Part shown: in pieces, positions 35,893 through 44,229 of the stretch
Layout: every line of letters starts with the position of its first letter
Numbering within the stretch: position 1 is the first letter of the stretch
NCBI GenBank assembly: GCA_019057795.1
Contig: JAHLWS010000070.1
Coordinates: 62,001 to 126,000 of the forward strand
Origin: Promethearchaeota archaeon
Lineage (GTDB): Archaea; Asgardarchaeota; Lokiarchaeia; Sigyniarchaeales; SOKP01
DNA length: 64,000 bases
Reading direction: 5' to 3'
Made by a program: the position numbers and the translations under genes
Notes under the pieces: generated by a model
What the model was told of the DNA's origin: nothing
Seen by the model: only the letters and a program-made list of their open reading frames with translations
Databases searched by the model: none

Positions 35893-37041
35893 TTAACTTT
35901 CGTCGTATCCTACTACTATTTCTGTGAATATATTAGCGATCTCCACGAAAATTGGTATTTCTACGCGCACCAACTCTCCGAGAATCCACTTGTTTACATC
36001 TTTCAACAAGAAACGTATTTGATTTGTTATTTTTTTATTAATTTCAGAGTCTATTATTTTGGTTAACCATAGACCCCCTCCTAACCTATAAGCAATAATT
36101 TTTATTAATGGTTCAAAAAGAGGTTCTAAGACTTGTCTCATCATCCACGATTTTGGAATGACACTCATATTATCTGCGTCAAAATTAGGATCGTTGAGAA
36201 TTGGGTTTGTCTCATCAACAGATAATTTTGGCATAAAACTTAATAATAGAATTAAGGCAAATATAGCAGAGATGCCGTTTATTGTATAAGAGCCCCCAAT
36301 CTTCTCAATATCGTCTCTATTTATTGAAACATTAGCTAAAAACATACATATAAAAACATTTCTGTCGAAGGCATCAGACACATAGGTATAACCTAATTCC
36401 TCATTAATTATTAAATATTTTTCTTCAAGGATTTCAATAATATCATCGGGAAATGTGTAAAAAGTGTAAACTTTCTCTTCACTTTTTCTAACATCCTTTT
36501 TTACAACTAACTCTTTTGAAACCAAACCAAACATTTTAACCAGTTCTTCAAGTTGGTTTTTTATATAATGACGAGGTTTATTCGGATCGCCAAACATGGC
36601 ATAAAATTGATGATCTATAATATGAAAATCATTTCTTTTACTAAAGGCTTCTACCATCCTATTTATTATGGGTCCTTGTGTTCCTGAAGCGATTGCTTTC
36701 GCTTTTGATGTTACAAATCCATTTAATAATTCATTTATAATAAAATCTTGTTCATGAGTTCTAGATGATAATATTTTATCAAAAGCTTCAGAAAAGTTTT
36801 TTGTATTTGGAAAAAATGCGTTTTGAATTTTTTCATTTATAGATTTTAAAAAAATATCACCATTATTCTTTGGAAAGTGGAGCTTCATATTATTCAGTCT
36901 TTGTACTAGAGCTTCTTTTGCTCCTGGGATGTTTTCCGCATCTCTTTTTTCCAATTCATCGACTGCTTTTTCTAACCCTTTTTTAAATTGCTGAAGTAAT
37001 TCTTTCCATGTAGGATCTTGAATTTCTGCCATTATTTTCAC
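35893..37041 (-). CDS. Unknown protein of the SMC-like operon
   Basis: A 382-residue protein starting at GTG (ATG three codons on). A helical N-terminal half (WKELLQQFKKGLEKAVDELEKRD) is followed by a segment around residues 175-215 with winged-helix-like pattern (KEKVYTF-type beta hairpin between helices) and a hydrophobic helix ISAIFALILLLSFM near residue 270. This last could be buried or membrane-associated. No catalytic motif is seen. It shares the operon with the AAA ATPase at short spacing. Confidence 0.5.
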   Translation of the reverse strand: MKIMAEIQDPTWKELLQQFKKGLEKAVDELEKRDAENIPGAKEALVQRLNNMKLHFPKNNGDIFLKSINEKIQNAFFPNTKNFSEAFDKILSSRTHEQDFIINELLNGFVTSKAKAIASGTQGPIINRMVEAFSKRNDFHIIDHQFYAMFGDPNKPRHYIKNQLEELVKMFGLVSKELVVKKDVRKSEEKVYTFYTFPDDIIEILEEKYLIINEELGYTYVSDAFDRNVFICMFLANVSINRDDIEKIGGSYTINGISAIFALILLLSFMPKLSVDETNPILNDPNFDADNMSVIPKSWMMRQVLEPLFEPLIKIIAYRLGGGLWLTKIIDSEINKKITNQIRFLLKDVNKWILGELVRVEIPIFVEIANIFTEIVVGYDES

Positions 37042-37065
37042 TATAGATTATAATTATTTTATTAT

Positions 37066-38019
37066 TTACCAATTTAATTCGGCTACTATTTTCTTTAAGG
37101 CATCAACTAATGGATTTATAAGCTTTTTATCATAAAGGTTCGGAGAACTTACTCCTCTTTGGGCTTTCCAACCCATTTGTGTTCCTTCCCCCATTTCTCT
37201 TCTTCCATATTTTAAAATATTGCTTAGGTCTCGCATCCACCAATAAAATCTTAACCATTTTTTATTTGGATTATCTTTAGAATGAATAACTGCCAAAGCT
37301 TTCCATTCTCCCATTAGCCACTTTACTGTAATACCACTTACAGGCAAATAATAATTTATGGGAAAATTAGCTTGAAAACTTAAATCAAGATCTTTAGAAA
37401 TTATATTAAAGATTGGCTGGTTAAACCCTTCTAATACGACGATTTCACCACAATATTGGCATTCATAATAAGATTTCATTTTTTTCATTTTTTTTTGACA
37501 TTTTGGGCATGTCCGGTTTTCAATAATTCTATATTTGATAATGTCTAAGTTTTTTTCTTTTTCTAAGGTTTCTTTTGTTTTAGGTTCTCGTTTTCCGTAC
37601 TTCCCCTTCCAAGTCCATATCTCATCGAATGAGTCATTAATTTGTTCTAATGCGATAATAACATTTTTCAGAACATCTTTATCATAAATCTTAAACATCC
37701 CTGCATGTTGATAACTTTTCCACCAAGAAAGTCTTACATATTTCTCATTCTTTAAGTAAGCACTATGACAAATCAAGACAGCGAATAAACGGGTATCACT
37801 CTTATTGAGGATAATCCCTGACTCCGCAACCTCATAAGCTTTATTAAGCGAAACGTTTTTGTGAAACCAATCTCCATCTAAAAAATTTCCTATTAGGGAT
37901 TCTTCTTCTTTTTTTTCTACCTCTATACTCTTTTCCTTAATTATTTTCTTACATTGTGGGCATTGAAAAATCCCTGTAATTAGGGGTTCCATTTCAACAT
38001 TACATGCAGAACATTTCAT
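37066..38019 (-). CDS. Tandem zinc-ribbon protein of the SMC-like operon
   Basis: A 317-residue protein built from two similar halves. Each starts with a zinc ribbon: CSACNVE/CPQC at residues 3-22, and CPKCQKK/CQYC at about 165-190. Each then has a beta-rich domain ending in a helix: KYVRLSWWKSY ... DVLKNVIIALEQI in the first, KKWLRFYWWMRD ... KLINPLVDALKKI in the second. The W-rich beta strands followed by a helix recall PC4-type single-stranded DNA-binding domains, but this is only a pattern resemblance. It lies 2 nt from the first gene of the run. Confidence 0.6.
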   Translation of the reverse strand: MKCSACNVEMEPLITGIFQCPQCKKIIKEKSIEVEKKEEESLIGNFLDGDWFHKNVSLNKAYEVAESGIILNKSDTRLFAVLICHSAYLKNEKYVRLSWWKSYQHAGMFKIYDKDVLKNVIIALEQINDSFDEIWTWKGKYGKREPKTKETLEKEKNLDIIKYRIIENRTCPKCQKKMKKMKSYYECQYCGEIVVLEGFNQPIFNIISKDLDLSFQANFPINYYLPVSGITVKWLMGEWKALAVIHSKDNPNKKWLRFYWWMRDLSNILKYGRREMGEGTQMGWKAQRGVSSPNLYDKKLINPLVDALKKIVAELNW

Positions 38020-38021
38020 AT

Positions 38022-39122
38022 TTATTCATCATTACGGGTTATAATATACCTTTCATAATCTAAATTTAATAATTTTAATTCTTTCTTTGTAAATCTTGTA
38101 ATCTTACTATCAATTTTTACCAAATCTTCTCTAAGATCGATTAAAGCGTTTTGAATACTATTTACAATGTCATCTTCGTTAAAAGACACTTTCTCGATGA
38201 ATTCAAGATAATTGTACTTTTTACCTTTTCCTGAATAATATAGCTTAATTTCTAATAATTTAGACTCAATTTGTTTCATATGGAATCTATAGTTTAATAA
38301 AGATAATAAATTAGAATTCCAATTTTTAAAGATTGGATTTTCTTTATCAATTCCATCGTAATTAAATTTATCTGGAAGCTCTACTTTTTCATCTTTAAGA
38401 AATTGGATTATGTCTTTATTTTCTTTAACAGCTTTATTTATTTTTTTTAAAACGTTTTTATTTTTCAATTTAGAGTCAAAAATTTCAATAAATTCATCAA
38501 TTTTGTCCTTTATCTCCAAAAATCTTTGGTAAAACCCTTCAATTGTAATCTCAATTTTGATAGCTTGAAAAATATTTCCATACTGGTCTAAAATATAATA
38601 AAGATCATCTGATATTCTAAAATCATGGGCCCCTATTTCAAAAACAAATGGGTGGATAATGTTACCTGTTTCGCATCTAACTCCTTTTAATTTATTTAAA
38701 GCCAGATTAAAATTCCGCCTAGTTAGAAACTTAAATTTTTTATTTATTAGTAAAAATAATGTATGATCTGGCACTGAAATTGTATTATTTTCTATCGTTA
38801 CTGTCTCTTCTCCTAACCGGATTATAAAATCACCGTCTTTTTGTTCAAATTCTCTTACACTTCGTATATTTTTAATTAAACCTAAATCAATAGCAATTTC
38901 AATAAATTCTTTATTCCAAAAGCTTAAAATATTATCTTTATATATCTCATCTAATATTAGGACCCTCTCATATGATTTTATAAGTTCTTGATTACTTAAA
39001 TCCTTGAATAAATCATTTCTGATGACATATAAAAACAAAATGATATATCTCATATCAATGTCGTCAAGAACTGTTTCTATCAAGTTTTTATCGTAATCCA
39101 TCGACAAACTCGTATGTTCCAT
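38022..39122 (-). CDS. First gene of the SMC-like operon, unknown helical protein
   Basis: A 366-residue protein with no named family. The first 110 residues have a helical, winged-helix-like pattern (IILFLYVIRNDLFKDLSNQEL). Later residues 210-300 have long amphipathic helices (KDKIDEFIEIFDSKLKNK) likely to be coiled. There is no zinc or nucleotide motif. It opens an eight-gene run with gaps of 2 to 47 nt or overlaps, reading divergently from elf1 across 195 bp, which probably holds both promoters. Confidence 0.55.
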   Translation of the reverse strand: MEHTSLSMDYDKNLIETVLDDIDMRYIILFLYVIRNDLFKDLSNQELIKSYERVLILDEIYKDNILSFWNKEFIEIAIDLGLIKNIRSVREFEQKDGDFIIRLGEETVTIENNTISVPDHTLFLLINKKFKFLTRRNFNLALNKLKGVRCETGNIIHPFVFEIGAHDFRISDDLYYILDQYGNIFQAIKIEITIEGFYQRFLEIKDKIDEFIEIFDSKLKNKNVLKKINKAVKENKDIIQFLKDEKVELPDKFNYDGIDKENPIFKNWNSNLLSLLNYRFHMKQIESKLLEIKLYYSGKGKKYNYLEFIEKVSFNEDDIVNSIQNALIDLREDLVKIDSKITRFTKKELKLLNLDYERYIITRNDE

Positions 39123-39317
39123 GCCTAAAATCCACTTGCTATATTTAAAATGAATAAATTATTTCAGTTAAAAAGAGTAATTAAATAAATTAAACATCCC
39201 TAAAAAATTTTTCGATTTCCGTCATTCTACGCATTGAAAAAGCTAAAATTTTTTAGTTTTAATCTCTTTTTACTTAATAATTAAGAAACTTAATATTTAT
39301 TAATTAGATGGTTTTTT

Positions 39318-39931
39318 ATGGGAAGAAGAAAAAGAAAGCAACAATCTTATAAAAGAGTCAAAACAGTCCCCAAAATTTTTACTTGCCCAAACAGGTAATT
39401 ATGGTTTTCCCATTTACCTTGGATTGTGGGGAAAAAGCAATAAAAGTAGAAAATTTACGAAAAAGTGTTATAGCTACGGTGAAATGTGGTCATTGTGGTT
39501 TAACAAAGGAAGTTCTGGTTAATTCCATATCAGAACCTGTTGATGCTTTTGGAGATTTTATCGATGTTCATTATGCTGATCAAGAACTTCAGAGATTAGA
39601 AAAGCGTATTGGAAAATTAATAAAAGAAAACGAATGGGGAGAACTAGCATTCTCATACTCAATTTTATCGGATATTTGTAAACTTAAAGTTGCTCAAGCT
39701 TTAGAAGACGAAGATAAAGTAGATTTTGATGAGGTAAATAAATGGAAATTTAAAGCTGAAGAATATAAAAGGCGTGAAAAAGATGCTCTACTTCAATTAG
39801 ACACACTTGAATTGGAAAAAGGAATTAGAACAGACGAAGAATCTTTATTTTCAGAGCATGATGAGAGTGATATGAAAAAAGAAAAGAAAATTGAAGATAT
39901 CTTTGACGATCCTGGTTTTCTTGAATTTTAA
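39318..39931 (+). CDS. elf1: Elf1-type zinc-ribbon transcription elongation factor with a 32-nt intron
   Basis: Exon 1 (39318-39392) encodes MGRRKRKQQSYKRVKTVPKI followed by FTCPN. Read directly, the frame then hits TAA within nine nucleotides. Exon 2 (39425-39931) resumes with CGEKAIKV and continues ATVKCGHCGLTKEVLV, so removing 32 nt joins C-P-N-C and restores the Elf1 zinc ribbon of two CxxC pairs. The spliced product is 193 residues: a basic tail, the zinc ribbon (20-55) and an unusually long acidic helical C-terminus ending GFLEF. Elf1/Elof1 binds RNA polymerase during elongation. An unspliced internal TTG (39383) would give a protein lacking the basic tail and the first Cys, which I consider wrong. 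Confidence 0.88.
39393..39424 (+). other. Archaeal bulge-helix-bulge intron in elf1 mRNA
   Basis: The 32 nt and their flanks fold into the canonical motif. The central 4-bp helix is CCAA (39387-39390) with TTGG (39419-39422). On either side are the 3-nt bulges ACA (39391-39393) and ATT (39423-39425). The inner helix is GGTAA with TTACC, extended by ATGG/CCAT. The outer helix is weak: GTGGGG pairs with the exon 1 side through G-U pairs. Cutting after the second nucleotide of each bulge gives exactly the ends required by the protein, AAC|TGT, a phase-0 junction. Confidence 0.88.
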
Positions 39932-39985
39932 ATAAACTGATTTCTTTAATTGAGCACTTTGATTTAAATGTAACAACTCTTTATT

Positions 39986-41716
39986 TCATTTATTTAGGAT
40001 ATGGGATTTAACATTAAGCGGAATATGTTTCCAAATAGGAAGATTTAAGATTAAATTGAAAAAGCGAATTCGATTCAATTTTTTTTTTAAAATAAAGTAA
40101 CTCCAGTTGTAAAATGCTAATTTATTAAAGAGATTCATTAGGTTCACACCAAATAGATTATATCTTGAAGTTAGAAAACTTGCTAAATATGCACCTAATC
40201 GTTTAGTTCGTGGGATTGATTCAGGATATACTGATTCTGATAGAGGTCTATTGAAAATTTCATAAATTGAAAAAATGGGTATAAGAATATCTAAATATTC
40301 ATTTACAATTCTATTGTAATCTGAACTCTCTAACGATAAAGCAGAAAGCTCATTTAATTTTTTTAAGGCAAGATTAAGTTGTTGTTCCTTAAAATAAAAC
40401 CACATAGTTCCCATAGTATCTCTTAATTTCACCAACTCGTCAATAATTTCCTTTTCTTTAAAAGAAAATGAGTTTTTTTTCTCGAAATGTGTTATATAAA
40501 GTAAAAATATTGAGTAAATAGGGGTATTATCAAATTCAGTTAAATTTTTATTTTCCTTGACCTCTTGGAGATCAATTTCTTTATTTGATATATTAAGGAT
40601 AGTATGAGTATATAATGGTGTTGTCCATAACATTCTCAAAATTTTTTCCATAAGTCGAATATGGAGCGTATATTCTTCAATTTTTGAAAATTTTTGAGAT
40701 CGTTTCAAACTAGGAATCGAAAAGGTTTTAGATTGATCGATTCTAAATTTAAATCTATCGATTCTTTTTAATTTATTAATTAATTCTTTTCTTTGTTTTT
40801 TATTTATGAAAATCTTTTCAATTAGCAACTTCTTTATTGATATTAACTCCTTTATGTAGGTATAGAAATCTACATTGTATTTTTTTACAATATAATCGTG
40901 CGTTATTAAAGGAATGCTTATAGTTTGTTTTTGGGTTTTAGTCTCAATACTCATTGCATGGTCCCCTATAGTATATGAAAATGTAATTCTTTCAAGAGTT
41001 TCTTCTAAACTAGAATATACACCTAACTTTTTTGGATCATGGGTGAAATAACCGTGCAAGAGAGTATCGATTCCTTTAAACTTATTATTTTCATATTCTG
41101 AAATTATAACAGATTCAAATTCACCCGGATGATGTCTTTTAATACCGTACCGTTTACCCACAAGAAAGATTGCTTGATTAGCTCTATGACATACAGTATG
41201 AGACCACCTAAACAATGGTTCTAATATTTTTCCAATTGTTAATAAATATCCATAAAATTCTGGTCCAAAATAGATAGGGAATCCAAAACCTCGAGATGTT
41301 GAAAATGTAAATTGGAAAACATTCCTTGTTTTCTCACCTTTTAAAAATCCGGGAAATTTATAGTGTAAAGCTAACCTGGGATAAAGTGCTCCCAAACCCA
41401 AATTCATCCACATTTCAAATAGAATTATGCTGTCAGGAAATTTAAATGAATCTTTTTTGATTAAGAAATCGTCTCTTGATGTGTTTGACGCAGTTGGAAT
41501 AGCATAGAGCCAATCTTTATTGCTTTCTAAAGGTTTTAGCCGGTTTTTATACCTTTTTACCAACAATCGTTTTTTCTGGTTTTGTACTATAGCTTTTTTA
41601 TAATAATAATTATTCAGAACTCTAAAAAGTGAAGTAATTTCTAGTATTTGTCTTTGAAGATCATGAGCTACTTTTACTCGAATAATTCCTGAATTCTTAT
41701 TTGAGGATTGCTGCAC
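39986..41716 (-). CDS. Large basic protein, unknown function
   Basis: A 576-residue protein with no recognised family. It is very rich in Lys, Arg, Phe and Tyr and largely helical. Landmarks are a basic N-terminal region (KKRLLVKRYKNRLKP), a Gly/Phe/Pro-rich part near residues 140-170 (FSTSRGFGFPIYFGPEFYGY) and a KRHHPGEFES segment. There is no convincing transmembrane helix. It converges with elf1 and is 173 nt from the polyproline gene upstream on its strand. Function is not assignable from sequence. Confidence 0.55.
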   Translation of the reverse strand: MQQSSNKNSGIIRVKVAHDLQRQILEITSLFRVLNNYYYKKAIVQNQKKRLLVKRYKNRLKPLESNKDWLYAIPTASNTSRDDFLIKKDSFKFPDSIILFEMWMNLGLGALYPRLALHYKFPGFLKGEKTRNVFQFTFSTSRGFGFPIYFGPEFYGYLLTIGKILEPLFRWSHTVCHRANQAIFLVGKRYGIKRHHPGEFESVIISEYENNKFKGIDTLLHGYFTHDPKKLGVYSSLEETLERITFSYTIGDHAMSIETKTQKQTISIPLITHDYIVKKYNVDFYTYIKELISIKKLLIEKIFINKKQRKELINKLKRIDRFKFRIDQSKTFSIPSLKRSQKFSKIEEYTLHIRLMEKILRMLWTTPLYTHTILNISNKEIDLQEVKENKNLTEFDNTPIYSIFLLYITHFEKKNSFSFKEKEIIDELVKLRDTMGTMWFYFKEQQLNLALKKLNELSALSLESSDYNRIVNEYLDILIPIFSIYEIFNRPLSESVYPESIPRTKRLGAYLASFLTSRYNLFGVNLMNLFNKLAFYNWSYFILKKKLNRIRFFNLILNLPIWKHIPLNVKSHILNK

Positions 41717-41889
41717 TGAATTAACCGAATTAAAAACAATTAATTTCTTACTTTGATATATTTGTTTATCAATTTTAATTTTAATTGATTTTAACTATTC
41801 TTATATTAATTATTAAAAAGTGAAAGTGAGATGTTTTTTTAATCCATATTTCCAAGTAAATTAAATGGATTTAAAGTTAAAATTGATTT

Positions 41890-42312
41890 TCAACTGGTCT
41901 TTCTTTTAGCGAATAAGGATTTTAACTCACCCATAATAGCCCCTCTTAAACTTACAGGGCTGGCTGGACGAGGTCCGCCAGGTCCGCCAGGTCCGTCAGG
42001 TCCTCCAGGTGGCCCTCCAGGTGGCCCTCCAGGCGGTGGTGGGGCGCTACTTGGAGCTGTAGGTGCTGCAATGACAGGAGCTGCCCCAGTTCCTCTCGTT
42101 CTAAGTGCCGAAACATCATTATTTATAGAATTGATTTGCGATTCTAATGTTGAAATTCTTTGACCAACAACCGCTAAAGATTGATCTACTAAATCTGGTA
42201 TTCTTAGAATCATTGACATCATTTTTTCAACAACATCGCCAAATGTATTTAACTTTTCTTCAAGAGGGGCTTTTCTTGTTTCTTGCATGAAATTTGCGAA
42301 TTCTTCGGCCAT
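41890..42312 (-). CDS. Coiled-coil protein with polyproline-glycine region (CCDC53/WASH-subunit-like candidate)
   Basis: A 140-residue protein. Residues 1-75 form a coiled coil (VDQSLAVVGQRISTLESQIN). Residues 78-120 are Ala/Pro, then PPPPGGPPGGPPGGP repeats. The C-terminus SLRGAIMGELKSLFAKR is a short conserved-looking amphipathic helix. The coiled coil plus polyproline layout is that of the WASH-complex subunit CCDC53 and of profilin-binding partners of actin nucleators. Asgard archaea have profilins, so a profilin ligand is plausible. The GC-rich repeat DNA stands out sharply in this AT-rich genome. The homology to CCDC53 is by architecture only. Confidence 0.68.
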   Translation of the reverse strand: MAEEFANFMQETRKAPLEEKLNTFGDVVEKMMSMILRIPDLVDQSLAVVGQRISTLESQINSINNDVSALRTRGTGAAPVIAAPTAPSSAPPPPGGPPGGPPGGPDGPGGPGGPRPASPVSLRGAIMGELKSLFAKRKTS

Positions 42313-42455
42313 TTTAATCTCTCTAATTTTATTAATAACGAACTTTCTTGTTAATTTTCTAGTAATAATATATTTGAACTATTTAATAAATTTAAGCTCA
42401 TACAAATTATAACTTAATTTAAAAAAAAATTATAAAAAAATATAAGGTTTTTTAC

Positions 42456-43088
42456 TTAACTAGCCTTGTTGACGGAGTTTTTTAAATTAACCCAGAGATC
42501 ATCCACTTCATTCCTAACTTGTAAAAATTGATTAATTTTTTTTAATAGTACATCCCTTGCACGATCAAAATCTCTTTGGGAGTCATTCAATTCAGATTCC
42601 AATATTTTTATCTTTTCTCCTTCGATCAAATCGTTTTTCTTTTTTTCGACAGATAACGCTTTTTTAATAACAACGCTTCTTTTACTGGCTACTTCGGCCA
42701 ACGCTGTAGCAAATTCATATTTTTTTTCTACTAAATAATCTTTTTTTACTGCGAGGTCTTTAATCGAATCTATGTACTTGTTATTTATTTCGATATATTC
42801 ATCATTTTTATGGATGATTTCCTGAAAATATTTTACCTCCTCGTCTTTGATATTTGATCTTCTCTCTCTTACTAGCGTTTGCATTTGCTTTAATACATCT
42901 CTAAACATCCTATTGACCATATCTCGTGTAAGATTTACTTTTCTCAAGTTATCAGCGTATTTTTTTTGAGAATCGATTAATGTAGTCTGATTTTTCGCTA
43001 ATTTTTTTATTTGGCTTACTAATTCTTTTTCCATGCTTGCTAATTCAAGCTCATCTTCATGTGTTATAATTGGGCTCATTTCAATCAA
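42456..43088 (-). CDS. Coiled-coil protein
   Basis: A 210-residue protein starting at TTG 43088 or more likely ATG 43079 (MSPIITHEDE). It is predicted to be long helices with short breaks near residues 75 and 145 (QIKKLAKNQTTLIDSQKKYADNL ... NDSQRDFDRARDVLLKK). The three-helix layout is like that of membrane-curving coiled-coil proteins such as BAR-type domains, but I see no specific signature, nor ESCRT-III features. It precedes the polyproline gene on the same strand with 143 nt between. Confidence 0.6.
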   Translation of the reverse strand: MIEMSPIITHEDELELASMEKELVSQIKKLAKNQTTLIDSQKKYADNLRKVNLTRDMVNRMFRDVLKQMQTLVRERRSNIKDEEVKYFQEIIHKNDEYIEINNKYIDSIKDLAVKKDYLVEKKYEFATALAEVASKRSVVIKKALSVEKKKNDLIEGEKIKILESELNDSQRDFDRARDVLLKKINQFLQVRNEVDDLWVNLKNSVNKAS

Positions 43089-43173
43089 ATCAAAATAGTA
43101 TTGATTTATAATAAATTACGATATAATTCTTATGTAAATTCATTATTTTAATTTTTAGTCTTTTTATTTCTTA

Positions 43174-44211
43174 CTATCTATAAGGAAAAAAAGCAGTAAG
43201 AATATTATCTTTATAATTTGCTTTTATCACTTTAGCCTCAATATATTTTCCGATCAGTGCTTCGGAGAAAACGAGTGGTTTGTTCAATAATATTTTAATT
43301 CCGAGAGAATCGTTGATTTTCCCTATACACTCGTTTTTCCATCTTCCCCCGGAAACGATTTTTAATTTAATAAGGTCATCCTTCTTAAATTCTGATGGGG
43401 AGATTTTTGTTCTTTTATGAATACCAAAGTCTCTAGGTCCAAGTTTTAGTTTTATACCGTACTTTTTTTCTAATTTGGATAAGTGTAAATAAAAATAACC
43501 CCATGATTTCGGTCGAATTTTTTTTAATTTTCTACCTGTTTTGTAAATTAAATATTTTTGGATACCGATTTGAATTTGTTTCTCAGAATAACCTTCGCTT
43601 CTTAAATTAACGATCAACTTAATAATATCTTCTATATCTTTGTCATTTTCTCCTGGAAACCAAACTGGTGCAATTAAAACATGGATTTTAGAATCCAAGA
43701 GGGAATAAATATTATTTAAAAATTTACCAACATTAAATTTAGCACAATTGCATAAATAACAAGCCATTTCCTCCTTTAGGCTATTTAAGCTTACATTGAT
43801 TCGCGTCAGGTTGCTTTTTTTCAATTTATTAATAATATTTTTCGAGAGTAATACTCCATTGCTTTGCATTGAGATAGTTGTTACTCCTTCGATATCTGAG
43901 AGATTCTTTATTAAATTAAATAGTTCCCCGTATAACAACATTTCACCGTAGGGTGCCAGATGAATCTCGATGTTATAATTTCCTTTTATCGCTATGGCTT
44001 CTTTAACTTTATCTATTAAATAATTTGAATCTATTACGAAATTAGTGCTGTAATCGCCAGAACTGACGAAACAATACTTACAACGTAAATTACACTGTGT
44101 TAAGGGTTTAAGTTCAAGAATGTTGGTCCCTCTGTCAATTATCCCTAGAAAATCAACTCCAGCTAGTGGAATTTCCGAAGTTGTATCGATATATTTTATA
44201 TTTTCATTCAT
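43174..44211 (-). CDS. Radical SAM protein, archaeal COG2100-like
   Basis: A 345-residue protein. The cluster motif is CNLRCKYCFVSSG near residue 38, followed by the radical-SAM GEMLLYGEL and SMQSNGVLL segments. A second cysteine pair (CYLCNC, about residue 150) may hold an additional cluster. The last 75 residues form a small beta domain (KLKIVSGGRWKNECIGK ... IEAKVIKANY), TRAM-like in layout. The reaction is unknown. It starts 18 nt after pelota and may share its transcript. Confidence 0.78.
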   Translation of the reverse strand: MNENIKYIDTTSEIPLAGVDFLGIIDRGTNILELKPLTQCNLRCKYCFVSSGDYSTNFVIDSNYLIDKVKEAIAIKGNYNIEIHLAPYGEMLLYGELFNLIKNLSDIEGVTTISMQSNGVLLSKNIINKLKKSNLTRINVSLNSLKEEMACYLCNCAKFNVGKFLNNIYSLLDSKIHVLIAPVWFPGENDKDIEDIIKLIVNLRSEGYSEKQIQIGIQKYLIYKTGRKLKKIRPKSWGYFYLHLSKLEKKYGIKLKLGPRDFGIHKRTKISPSEFKKDDLIKLKIVSGGRWKNECIGKINDSLGIKILLNKPLVFSEALIGKYIEAKVIKANYKDNILTAFFPYR

Positions 44212-44229
44212 TGTCGAAATTTTTCTTAT

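Noticed and set aside
30185..39122. Direct assignment of the operon to Wadjet/MukBEF defence
   Set aside because: No full-length SMC with active motifs and no topoisomerase-like JetD subunit is present, so only a loose analogy is justified.
39383..39931. A TTG-started 182-residue protein as the complete gene at the elf1 locus
   Set aside because: It lacks the basic Elf1 N-terminus and the first CxxC cysteine, while an upstream ATG exon and a BHB intron account for both.
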